Assembly (NCBI RefSeq): GCF_009742725.1
Contig: NZ_WPHG01000003.1
Location: 372,001 to 436,000 of the forward strand
Reading direction: 5' to 3'
DNA from: Nitratireductor arenosus
GTDB taxonomy: Bacteria; Pseudomonadota; Alphaproteobacteria; Rhizobiales; Rhizobiaceae
DNA length: 64,000 nucleotides
Position 1 is the first letter of the stretch; every line of letters begins with the position of its first letter. Position numbers and translations under genes: made by a program. A model generated the notes under the pieces. It was given only the letters and a program-made list of their open reading frames with translations. It was not told the origin of the DNA and did no database searches. Shown here one piece after another: positions 25,842-33,857 of the stretch.

Positions 25842-27860
25842 TCAAGCCACGGGCTGCAATCTCGCGTGGAACCAGAGGCGCGAGCGCGCGAAAGGATAGC
25901 CGGGTGCGGAGACGCGCCGTCGCTGGCCGCGAGTGTAAAGGCTGGCGAAATCCACTTTTTCGCCATCCACCCATTGTTGGGCGAAGCGCACCGTCGATTC
26001 CGTGAGTTCGTCACGTGGTGCCACCGCAGGCAACGGAGCGCGCCCTTTGCGCAGGATGTCGGAATCCTCGTCACCGGCCTCCAGCCGGGCAAGCAGGTCT
26101 TCAAGGCTTGGCCAGTCTTGCGCGACAAGCGCCAGCCGGACCGGGAACGGGGTGCGTCCGACTTGAAACGTGTAGACGAAATCGTCGAAATCCGGCCTCT
26201 GATCGTCCGCCGGACCGGATTCGCCGGTCAGTGACGTCACGAACCGGTGCAGCCGTTGCACATAGCGGCGCAGGCCGGCCTCGTCCTTGGCGGACACCGG
26301 CAGAACCGGGAGCGCGGACGAGACCTGATTGTCGGCGCCCGCGTTCGTTTCCCGGCGTTCCTCGAGCACCGCATGTCCCAGGGCTCCGCCGAAGCCAAAG
26401 GAATTGATTGCCGCGCGGCGGGGCAGCGTAATGCCGTCCGGCCCCTGGAGCGATTGCCAGTCTTCGGTTTCGCGTACGAAGCGAAAGGGCGTGCCGTCAG
26501 TGTCGCACATCGGGTTGACGGTGTTGAGATGTGGATTGCCGGGGATCTTGCCGTGTCTCATCGCCAGCAGCACCTTGACCACACCGGCCAGGCCGGAGGC
26601 CGTTTCCACGTGGCCGATATTGGCTTTGACCGAGCCGATACGGCAATGCGGCTGCGCGTCTTGCGCCTGGCCGGCGGTCAATGCGCCGTAAGCCTGGCTG
26701 ATCGCGTTGAACTCGATGGCGTCGCCCAGCGGCGTACCGGTTCCGTGCGCCTCGATGTAGCCCACCGAGCGCGGATCGACACCGGCCCGTCGCCAGGCCT
26801 TCACGATGAGCTGCTTTTGGGCGACCGCATTCGGCGCCGTCAGCCAGTTGGCGCGCCCGCCATGGCTGATCGCCGAACCGATCAGCAACCCGTAGACATG
26901 GTCGCCGTCGGCTTCGGCGTCATCGAGCCTTTTCAAAAGCAGCGATGCCGCCCCCTCGCCGCGCGCATAGCCGTTGCCGGCCGCGTCGAAGCTCTTCGTG
27001 CGGCAGTCGGGGCTCAGGGCGCCGTCTTCCTCGAGCGACAGCGACAGCGTTGAATGAAGGATGAGATTGACCGCGCCGACGATCGCCGTCGTGCAGTCGC
27101 CATTGCGCAGCGCCTGCGCGGCCAGGTGCAACGCCGCCAGCGAGCCGGAACAGGCGGTGTCGACGGCCAGGCTTGGACCGGTAAGGCCGAGCGCGAAAGA
27201 GACCCGGTTGGGCACGATCGACGTGGCCACGCCCGTCGCCAGTTTGGCGTGGACGGCGGTTCCTCCGCGATAGAGAAGCTCTTCGTAGTCGGACTTGCCG
27301 GTCGCGAAGAATACGCCCGTTTCTTCTCGGCCGAGATCGGTTGTCCGGTAGCCGGCATCCTCGACGCAATGCCAGGCGGATTCCAGCGCCAGGCGCTGGA
27401 GAGGGTCCATCAACCTTGCTTCTTCCTCCTGGATGCCGAAAAACGCGGCGTCGAATGCATCGACGTTCCGGATGAACCCGCCCTCGCGCACGCCGCTGGA
27501 GCCCGTTTGCGACGCCGCAGCGGCCGCAAATCGGTCATCGGGGGGCACGCCGACGCAGTCGCGACAGTCGACCAGGTTTTGCCAGTATTCGTCGAGCGTT
27601 TCGCAGACGGATCCGGGAAAGCGTGCGTGGATGCCGATCACGGCGATCGGGTCGAGCCAATGTTGATCCCTGTGCGGCGCCGGCGCGCCACGATGCTGGC
27701 TTCCGGTTGCAAAGCCGCCGCCGCGTACGGACTCCGTCACTCGTGCCGTTCCTTCGGACTTCCGCTCACCAGTGCCATGTGCAACACCTCGTCTCCAGAT
27801 GGATGGGAACGCGCCAGCGGGGATGGCGCGATGCTTTAAAACGCCGAACGTCTGTCCCAC
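25842..27860 (-). CDS. Ketosynthase protein with post-KS linker (split module)
   Basis: Up to 672 residues from a GTG at 27860; the true start is uncertain because the first 65 residues match no domain. The KS core runs from about residue 68 to 500 and has a complete catalytic set: Cys237 in DTACSGS, His372 in EAHGTGT, His417 in KANIGH. A linker ending PGYPFARSRLWF follows, the usual end of a KS-AT-type linker before the next domain. The protein stops there, and the downstream PKS 58 bases later starts with an ACP, so one module is divided between two polypeptides. Operator copy F lies about 80 bases upstream. It is probably the first gene of a two-gene minus-strand operon. Confidence 0.88.
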   Translation of the reverse strand: MGQTFGVLKHRAIPAGAFPSIWRRGVAHGTGERKSEGTARVTESVRGGGFATGSQHRGAPAPHRDQHWLDPIAVIGIHARFPGSVCETLDEYWQNLVDCRDCVGVPPDDRFAAAAASQTGSSGVREGGFIRNVDAFDAAFFGIQEEEARLMDPLQRLALESAWHCVEDAGYRTTDLGREETGVFFATGKSDYEELLYRGGTAVHAKLATGVATSIVPNRVSFALGLTGPSLAVDTACSGSLAALHLAAQALRNGDCTTAIVGAVNLILHSTLSLSLEEDGALSPDCRTKSFDAAGNGYARGEGAASLLLKRLDDAEADGDHVYGLLIGSAISHGGRANWLTAPNAVAQKQLIVKAWRRAGVDPRSVGYIEAHGTGTPLGDAIEFNAISQAYGALTAGQAQDAQPHCRIGSVKANIGHVETASGLAGVVKVLLAMRHGKIPGNPHLNTVNPMCDTDGTPFRFVRETEDWQSLQGPDGITLPRRAAINSFGFGGALGHAVLEERRETNAGADNQVSSALPVLPVSAKDEAGLRRYVQRLHRFVTSLTGESGPADDQRPDFDDFVYTFQVGRTPFPVRLALVAQDWPSLEDLLARLEAGDEDSDILRKGRAPLPAVAPRDELTESTVRFAQQWVDGEKVDFASLYTRGQRRRVSAPGYPFARSRLWFHARLQPVA

Positions 27861-27940
27861 GCCGAGCGGACCGAACAGGGCCGCGCTCCAGAAGCGGCAA
27901 CACGCCGTGGAAGCTCAGCGCCGCGCGGGAGATCGAACTG

Positions 27941-27975
27941 AATTACACTAATATAACAGGGCCGGGAGTGTAAAC
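27941..27975 (-). promoter_or_regulatory. Operator copy F and weak promoter of the KS/PKS operon
   Basis: AATTACACTAATATAACA (27941-27958) matches copy C in 14 of 18 positions and is nearly identical to the complement of copy B2. On the minus strand TTTACA and TAGTGT lie about 18 bases apart across the site; the -10 is weak. The position upstream of a PKS gene on the opposite strand shows that both PKS operons carry the same control element. Confidence 0.55.
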
Positions 27976-28153
27976 CCGGTATCGTTTCGGCAATGCGGCG
28001 GCGCGCCGTTGCGAAAACCGTGTCAGGGCAGGTCGTCAATCGGGCGCCTGGTCGCGATTGTGCGAGGCCATTTCGCGTAAGGCCACGCCGCGTGCCGGCG
28101 AACGACATCGTATGTCCGCAACGCCGCGGCGAAGATGCGATAGGCCTTACCGA

Positions 28154-28181
28154 CTGTCTGACGTCAGCACCTGTCGGACAG
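28154..28181 (-). terminator. Hairpin after the lysine catabolic operon
   Basis: CTGTCTGAC (28154-28162) and GTCGGACAG (28173-28181) can pair over nine positions (one wobble) around a 10-base loop. It lies 55 bases beyond the last gene of the minus-strand operon, but no T-run follows, so assignment as terminator is tentative. Confidence 0.4.
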
Positions 28182-28236
28182 ATTTGAGGGTATATGGAAC
28201 GGCGGGTTCGAAACGTCCTTGACCAACACGGATACT

Positions 28237-29520
28237 CTAGCGCGGCATGCGTGCCGACACGGCGTGATAGAGGGTCGCGCCCGTTTCGTAATAGTGCGCC
28301 TTGATGCGGCGGAACCGTTCTTCGTAAGTTGCCAGCGGTGCAAGCGGCAAGTCACCGCCATCCTCGCGCAGAAGGGCATCTGCGGCCGCCGTGCCGAAAA
28401 CCGTTCCTGGTGCGATGCCGCGTCCGGAATAGCCGAAACAGGCATAGGCGTTCGGCCCGAACGCGACGATCTTGGGGATGTGGTCGCTTGTCATCGCGAT
28501 CCTGCCGCTCCAGCCATGTTCGAAGGACATATCGCCCAATGCCGGATAGATTTGGCGCAGTTTGCGCCGGGCCCAGGCGTGGTGAAAATCCTTGCCAGGG
28601 CCCTCCATGCTTCCCACGCCGCCGATGATCAGGCGTCGCGCCCGGTCCACTCGGATCGAGGACATCACCAGCGCTGTGTCCCAGCAACCCTCGCCGCCCG
28701 GCAGGACGGTGCGGCGGTCGGTTTCGGCAAGGGGAGCCGTCGCGAACTGGGAATAATTGAAGGGGATGAATGCCGGTTTACAGGGCGCGCTTATTCCAAG
28801 GTGATAGGCGTTGGTGGCGACCAGAAGACACCGTGCGCGCACCGCGTGGCCATTGGCTTCGACTATCCAGATACCGTCGCCCCGCTTCAGCGCGGTGACG
28901 GGAGAGCGTTCGTGAACGATGGCTCCATGCCTTTGAGCGGCGCGCGCAAGCCCCCGGCAGTAGGCCAGTGGTTGTATGGTGCCGGCGCGCGGATCGAAAA
29001 GTGCGCCGTGAAAGGCCTTGCTGCCGGTGCGGCGTTCCGTTTCCGTTTGGGTAAGCAGGCTGAGCGGCGCGCCCAGCCGGTTGCCTTGCCGGTACCGTTC
29101 CTCAAGATCACGCAGGCCTGCCGGAGAATGGGCGAGATGCAATGTTCCCCTGCGTGTCGCCTCGCAGTCGATGTCTTCACGTTCGATCAGCGAAAAGACC
29201 TTTTCAGGGCCCAGGCCGAGCGTTTCGACCAATCGCAGGCCGGCTTTTTCGCCCAATTGACCGATCACGGAATCCGGCGGTAGCCAGAGCCCCGCATTGA
29301 CCAGCCCGACATTGCGCCCCGATCCGCCATGACCCGTTGTTTGGGCTTCGAGCACACATACCGACGCCCCGCGTCCGGCGGCTTCGAGGGCGGCCGAAAG
29401 TCCGGTGAACCCGCCGCCGACAATGGCGAGATCGACGCTCAGATCGCGACCAAGCGGCGGCGCGTCGATGGTTTCCAGCGAACTTGCGTGCCACAGAATC
29501 GAGAAGGCAGTGGTGTTCAT
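28237..29520 (-). CDS. amaA: FAD-dependent oxidase, probable L-pipecolate oxidase
   Basis: A 427-residue DAO-family flavoprotein. The FAD-binding Rossmann motif is VDLAIVGGGFTGLSAALEAA (about 29-48), followed by VLEAQ and GGSGRNVG. The C-terminal FAD segment is YSGRGIAPGT. By sequence alone it falls in the broad PuuB/OrdL group that oxidises secondary amines and amino acids. The operon decides the call: it is encoded with an ALDH7-type semialdehyde dehydrogenase and HglS, and the Pseudomonas putida L-pipecolate oxidase AmaA has this fold and a similar size. The expected reaction is L-pipecolate to piperideine-6-carboxylate. A gamma-glutamylputrescine-type oxidase is the main alternative. Confidence 0.78.
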   Translation of the reverse strand: MNTTAFSILWHASSLETIDAPPLGRDLSVDLAIVGGGFTGLSAALEAAGRGASVCVLEAQTTGHGGSGRNVGLVNAGLWLPPDSVIGQLGEKAGLRLVETLGLGPEKVFSLIEREDIDCEATRRGTLHLAHSPAGLRDLEERYRQGNRLGAPLSLLTQTETERRTGSKAFHGALFDPRAGTIQPLAYCRGLARAAQRHGAIVHERSPVTALKRGDGIWIVEANGHAVRARCLLVATNAYHLGISAPCKPAFIPFNYSQFATAPLAETDRRTVLPGGEGCWDTALVMSSIRVDRARRLIIGGVGSMEGPGKDFHHAWARRKLRQIYPALGDMSFEHGWSGRIAMTSDHIPKIVAFGPNAYACFGYSGRGIAPGTVFGTAAADALLREDGGDLPLAPLATYEERFRRIKAHYYETGATLYHAVSARMPR

Positions 29521-29605
29521 TGTTCCAGCCTCATTCCAGCATGCTCGGGTTCGGATGGAGCCGGTCGACCGGCGGGAGGAATGTTTTGGATCCGCCGCGC
29601 ATCGG

Positions 29606-30838
29606 TCAGCTCAGCATCTTGCAGGCATCGGCAATCCGCCGCAGCGCTTCGCGCAGTTCGGTTTTCCCGGTGGCATAGGAAATGCGGAAATAGGGCGAAA
29701 GCCCGAAGGCCGAACCGGGAACGACGGCGACGTGAGCGGTTTCGAGCAGATAGTCCGCGAATGCGGTATCGGTGGCAATCCGTTTGCCGTTCGGCGCGGT
29801 CCGGCCGATCATGCCTCCGCAATCCGCGAAGGTGTAGAACGCGCCCTGCGGGGTCCGACAGGCAATGCCGGGGATCGTGTTGAGTGCCGAGACCACGATA
29901 TCGCGGCGTCTCTGGAAGCTGCGCCGGCGTTCCCCGACAAAGGTTTGCGGACCTGTGAGCGCCTCGACCGCAGCCGCCTGGCCGATCGATGACGGGCAGG
30001 AGGTGGCCTGGCTCTGGATAACGGCCATGGCCTTGATCAGCGGTTCGGGGCCGCCGGCGTAGCCGATGCGCCAGCCCGTCATCGCATAGGCTTTCGATAC
30101 GCCATTAACAGTCAGTATGCGCTCTTTCAGGCGCGGCTCGATTGCCGCGGGCGTGACGAATTCGAAGCCGTCATAGACGATATGTTCGTACATGTCGTCG
30201 ACCATCAGCCAGACATGCGGGTGACGCAGGAGAACGTCGAGAAGCGGGCGGTAATCCGCTTCGCTGTAGGCCGCGCCCGACGGGTTGGAAGGCGAATTCA
30301 TCAGCAGCCACCGGGTCTTCGGCGTGATCGCCTTTTCGAGTTGGTCGGCCATCAGGCGGAAACCCGCAGCCCCGTCGCAGGGAATGAGGACGGGTACGCC
30401 GCCGCAGATCTCGACGATATCGGAATAGGACGTCCAGAAGGGCGTGGGAATGATGACTTCGTCGCCGGGATCGATACTCGCCATGAAAGCGTTGAACAGG
30501 ATCTGTTTTGCGCCGGTGGCGACCGTCACCTCGTTGAGGGCGTAGTCGACGCTGTTTTCGCGGCGGAACTTTTCGGCAATCGCCGACTTGAGTTCAGGCG
30601 TTCCGTCGAGCGGTGTGTATTTGGTCTCGCCGCGCTCGATTGCCGCCTTGGCGGCTTTCTTGACGTTGTCAGGCGTATCGAAGTCCGGCTCGCCGGCGCC
30701 AAGAACGATCACCGGCAGGCCTTCGCGTTTCATCGCCGCCGCCCGCGCCCCTATCTCAAGTATTGTCGACACTCCGACGGAGGCGATGCGGGAGGCGGGC
30801 CTGAAATGGGTTTCAGCGACGTTTAAGGCGATTGTCAT
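29606..30838 (-). CDS. Class I PLP aminotransferase, candidate 2-aminoadipate aminotransferase
   Basis: A 410-residue aspartate-aminotransferase-fold enzyme. Marks include VLGAGEPDFDTP near the N-terminus, TGAKQILFNA, MNSPSNPSG with the conserved Asn, the PLP-binding Lys in SKAYAMTGWRIGY, and a C-terminal FRISYA containing the carboxylate-binding Arg. The reaction in this operon would be 2-aminoadipate plus 2-oxoglutarate to 2-oxoadipate plus glutamate. That substrate is inferred from position, six bases from the semialdehyde dehydrogenase gene and upstream of the pipecolate oxidase gene. Sequence alone would allow aspartate or aromatic amino acids. Confidence 0.85.
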   Translation of the reverse strand: MTIALNVAETHFRPASRIASVGVSTILEIGARAAAMKREGLPVIVLGAGEPDFDTPDNVKKAAKAAIERGETKYTPLDGTPELKSAIAEKFRRENSVDYALNEVTVATGAKQILFNAFMASIDPGDEVIIPTPFWTSYSDIVEICGGVPVLIPCDGAAGFRLMADQLEKAITPKTRWLLMNSPSNPSGAAYSEADYRPLLDVLLRHPHVWLMVDDMYEHIVYDGFEFVTPAAIEPRLKERILTVNGVSKAYAMTGWRIGYAGGPEPLIKAMAVIQSQATSCPSSIGQAAAVEALTGPQTFVGERRRSFQRRRDIVVSALNTIPGIACRTPQGAFYTFADCGGMIGRTAPNGKRIATDTAFADYLLETAHVAVVPGSAFGLSPYFRISYATGKTELREALRRIADACKMLS

Positions 30839-30844
30839 CGCAGT

Positions 30845-32371
30845 CTATCCGATATCGAACGAGACGCCCTGGGCGAGCGGCAATTGCGTGGAATAGTTCA
30901 CCGTATTGGTGGCGCGGCGCATATATCCCTTCCAGGCGTCGGAGCCCGATTCGCGACCGCCGCCGGTTTCCTTTTCGCCGCCGAAGGCGCCGCCGATTTC
31001 GGCGCCGGATGTTCCGATATTGACGTTGGCGATTCCGCAGTCCGATCCCTCGACGGAGAGGAAGCGCTCCGCCTCCCGCATGTCGACCGTGAAGATCGAG
31101 GAGGAAAGGCCGGCGGCGACCGCATTATGGTCCTCAATCGCCTGATCGAGATCGGCATATTTCATCACGTACAGAATCGGCGCGAAGGTCTCTTCGAGCA
31201 CCGGACCGGTTTGTCTGGGCATCTCGACGAGCGCCGGCCGGGCATAATAGGCGGTGTCCTTGCCCGCCTCGAGAACACGTTCTCCCCCGGTCACGATGCC
31301 ACCTTCCGCCTTCGCGGCTTGGAGCGCTTTGTGCATGGTGTCAAAGGCCTGCCTGTCGATCAGCGGTCCGACCAGCGCGGACGTCTCCAGCGGATTGCCG
31401 ATGGAGACGCTCTGGTAGGCGGACTTCAGGCGCGGCACGAGCGTGTCGTAGAGACTGTCATGAACGAACAGCCTGCGCAGGCTGGTGCAGCGCTGGCCGG
31501 CGGTTCCCATGGCACCGAAGGCGATGGCGCGCAGCGCCATGTCGATGTCCGCCGACGGGCAGACGATGCCGGCATTGTTGCCGCCCAGCTCTAGGATGGA
31601 GCGCGCGAACCGCTTTGCGAGCCGTGGTCCGACCTCGCGGCCCATGCGGGTCGACCCGGTCGCCGAGACGAGAGCGATCTTCGGGTTGTCGACAATGGCT
31701 TCGCCCACCGTCCGATCGCCGACGAGAACCTGCGCGAGGTTTTCCGGTGCGTCGCCGAAGCGTTTCATCGCACGGTCGAGGATCGCCTGGCAGGCGAGGG
31801 CGGTAAGAGGGCTCTTTTCCGACGGTTTCCAAACGACCGAGTTGCCGCACACGAGCGCCAATGCCGTGTTCCACGACCATACGGCAACCGGGAAGTTGAA
31901 GGCGGTGATGACGCCGACGACGCCGAGCGGGTGCCAGGTTTCCATCATCCGGTGGCCGGGGCGCTCGGTGGCGATTGTCAGCCCGTAGAGTTGGCGCGAC
32001 AGGCCGACGGCGAAATCGCAGATGTCAATCATCTCCTGCACTTCGCCCGCACCTTCGGAGGGGATTTTTCCTGCTTCGATTGAGACCAGCCGGCCGAGAT
32101 CGTTCTTGGCGGCACGCAATTCCTCACCAAGCAGGCGCACGAGTTCGCCGCGCCGCGGCGCTGGAACCTGGCGCCACGTCTTGAATGCCGAGTGGGCCGC
32201 GTCGATGGCCTTGTCGCAGTCGGCCGCGGAAACCGTCGCAAGCGCTCCGATCTGTTCGCCGGTAACCGGTGAAAACGAGGCCATGTCGCCGTCGTTCCAC
32301 CTGCCTTTCGGTATGCCGAGCTTGTCGAGAATCTTGGCTGTTTCCTGCTTGACGTCGATGGTTTTGGTCAT
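30845..32371 (-). CDS. amaB: ALDH7-type dehydrogenase (piperideine-6-carboxylate / aminoadipate semialdehyde)
   Basis: A 508-residue NAD(P)-dependent aldehyde dehydrogenase. Conserved parts are ITAFNFPVAVWSWN, VWKPSEKSPLTA, the Glu in LELGGNNAG and the catalytic Cys in GTAGQRCTSLRRLF. The GQRCT form and the length match the ALDH7/antiquitin group, which oxidises 2-aminoadipate 6-semialdehyde, the open form of piperideine-6-carboxylate. In Pseudomonas the equivalent is AmaB. Substrate agreement with the flanking flavoprotein, aminotransferase and HglS makes this the firmest anchor for a lysine pathway. It overlaps nothing; 57 bases separate it from the upstream dehydrogenase gene. Confidence 0.88.
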   Translation of the reverse strand: MTKTIDVKQETAKILDKLGIPKGRWNDGDMASFSPVTGEQIGALATVSAADCDKAIDAAHSAFKTWRQVPAPRRGELVRLLGEELRAAKNDLGRLVSIEAGKIPSEGAGEVQEMIDICDFAVGLSRQLYGLTIATERPGHRMMETWHPLGVVGVITAFNFPVAVWSWNTALALVCGNSVVWKPSEKSPLTALACQAILDRAMKRFGDAPENLAQVLVGDRTVGEAIVDNPKIALVSATGSTRMGREVGPRLAKRFARSILELGGNNAGIVCPSADIDMALRAIAFGAMGTAGQRCTSLRRLFVHDSLYDTLVPRLKSAYQSVSIGNPLETSALVGPLIDRQAFDTMHKALQAAKAEGGIVTGGERVLEAGKDTAYYARPALVEMPRQTGPVLEETFAPILYVMKYADLDQAIEDHNAVAAGLSSSIFTVDMREAERFLSVEGSDCGIANVNIGTSGAEIGGAFGGEKETGGGRESGSDAWKGYMRRATNTVNYSTQLPLAQGVSFDIG

Positions 32372-32428
32372 CGTTGTCTCCTTTGTCGTGTGTTTGACTA
32401 AATGCCGTAGCCCCTGGTGGGACTGTGT

Positions 32429-33856
32429 TCACAAGGTCATCGCTCCCAGGGCGCCGGGCGAGGTCATGCGTTTCAGGTTCGTTGCGAGCCTGCGGATGGG
32501 GTCGGGCGTATAGCGGTCGTAATAAACTTGGTTCATGCGCCCGATGCCGTGCTCGGCGCTGAAGCTACCGTGGAATTTCTCGACCGCCACCGCCATCACC
32601 AAATTGCGAAGCGAACGCTCGTACCCGGGATCGGCAAGCGCCGGATCGTCCGGCCGCGCAACGAGATTGAAGTGGACGCCGCCATCGCCGAGATGGCCGA
32701 AATCGCAAACGGTTATGGCCGGGAAGGATCTGGCGAGTTCGGCCTTCATGTGCGCCAGGAACAGCATCACGTCGCCACGGCGAAAAGAGAGATCGAAAGC
32801 AAACAGCCTGCCGGCGCTTTTCACCCCTTCCGAAAGCGCGTGCCGCAGCGCCCACATCTCTTCCGGCGGACCGACAAGGGCGTTGGCGAGCGGGGCATCG
32901 TCGCTTTCCCATAGCCGCGTCAGCACGTCCTCGAGCATGCTGTCGAGCGCTTGTTCGCCTGAGCGTTGTGGATTGCAACGCGTGATCTCCGCCATAATGG
33001 CGAAGTCGGGCACCGCGCCGCCCTCGAACGGATTGCGAAGCGAGGGGACATGGGCCAGAGCCGCGCGGATCGCGTTGCCTGACATGCCCTCGAAGGCAGA
33101 CAGATGGGCGCCGCAGGCCTGCTCCATGGCGACGAGCAGATTGGGTATTGCGTCCTCCGACGACGGTACCAGAAGCGCGGTCGCGCTCTGGCACGGGCTC
33201 ATCTCGAGATTGAGAACGCATTGGGTGATGATACCGAAGGCACCGCATGTACCGATGAAAATCTGTTTCCAGTCGACGCCGACATTGTTCTTGCGCAGGC
33301 CGCTGGTGAAGTCGAGGATGGTGCCTTCTTCGTCGGCGAGGACGACCTCGATGCCGAGCGTGTTTGCCCTGACGTCGCCGTAGCGCAGGAAGCGCGAACC
33401 GCCGGCATTTGTGGCGATCATGCCGCCGAGCCTCGGATCGGCGCTGAGATCGATGGGAAAAAACAGGCCGTCGGCTTCGATCTGCGTGTTCAGTGCCGAC
33501 AGGCGTACCCCAGCGCCGGCCCTGACGGAACGATTGACCGGATCGATCTCGGTAATGCCGGCAAGCCGGTCGAGGCTGAGCACGGCCTGCGTGCCGGTGT
33601 CGTCCGGCGTCGAGCCTGATACGAGACCGGTATTGCCCGACTGCGCGACGAGCCCGATATCATGGCGAACGCAGTAGCCGACGACGGTGGAAACCTCCTG
33701 GGTGTTGGCCGGCCGGGCCACGAAGGCGGCGCGTCCCCGGTCATAGCGCGCGCCGGTCTCGTAGATCTGCTTGTCGCCGGCTTCGACGACAATTCCCTTG
33801 TCGCCGAGCAGCGCGCGCAGTGCGTCGATATGGTGCCTGGTGTTCAAGTCGGTCAT
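32429..33856 (-). CDS. FAD-linked D-2-hydroxy-acid dehydrogenase, candidate D-2-hydroxyglutarate dehydrogenase
   Basis: A 475-residue flavoprotein of the GlcD/D-lactate dehydrogenase group. The PP-loop region is QSGNTGLVSGS, the FAD-binding domain continues with LGGMIATNAGGSRFLRYGD, and the C-terminal domain has the metal-site motifs FGHLGDGGVHFN and SAEHGIG. The ATG at 33856 lies two bases after the HglS stop, which fixes the start against a longer upstream reading. Coupling to HglS, whose product is 2-hydroxyglutarate, points to oxidation of D-2-hydroxyglutarate to 2-oxoglutarate with electrons passed to the respiratory chain. D-lactate or glycolate are alternatives. Confidence 0.85.
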   Translation of the reverse strand: MTDLNTRHHIDALRALLGDKGIVVEAGDKQIYETGARYDRGRAAFVARPANTQEVSTVVGYCVRHDIGLVAQSGNTGLVSGSTPDDTGTQAVLSLDRLAGITEIDPVNRSVRAGAGVRLSALNTQIEADGLFFPIDLSADPRLGGMIATNAGGSRFLRYGDVRANTLGIEVVLADEEGTILDFTSGLRKNNVGVDWKQIFIGTCGAFGIITQCVLNLEMSPCQSATALLVPSSEDAIPNLLVAMEQACGAHLSAFEGMSGNAIRAALAHVPSLRNPFEGGAVPDFAIMAEITRCNPQRSGEQALDSMLEDVLTRLWESDDAPLANALVGPPEEMWALRHALSEGVKSAGRLFAFDLSFRRGDVMLFLAHMKAELARSFPAITVCDFGHLGDGGVHFNLVARPDDPALADPGYERSLRNLVMAVAVEKFHGSFSAEHGIGRMNQVYYDRYTPDPIRRLATNLKRMTSPGALGAMTL

Positions 33857-33857
33857 T

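Larger units (their letters stand above)
27861..28236. other. Intergenic region with operator F and operon boundary
   Basis: This gap of 376 bases lies between the KS gene and the end of the lysine operon. The lower part carries operator F; the upper part has a hairpin at 28154-28181. I see no gene: the short frames have no ribosome site or recognisable product. Confidence 0.55.
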
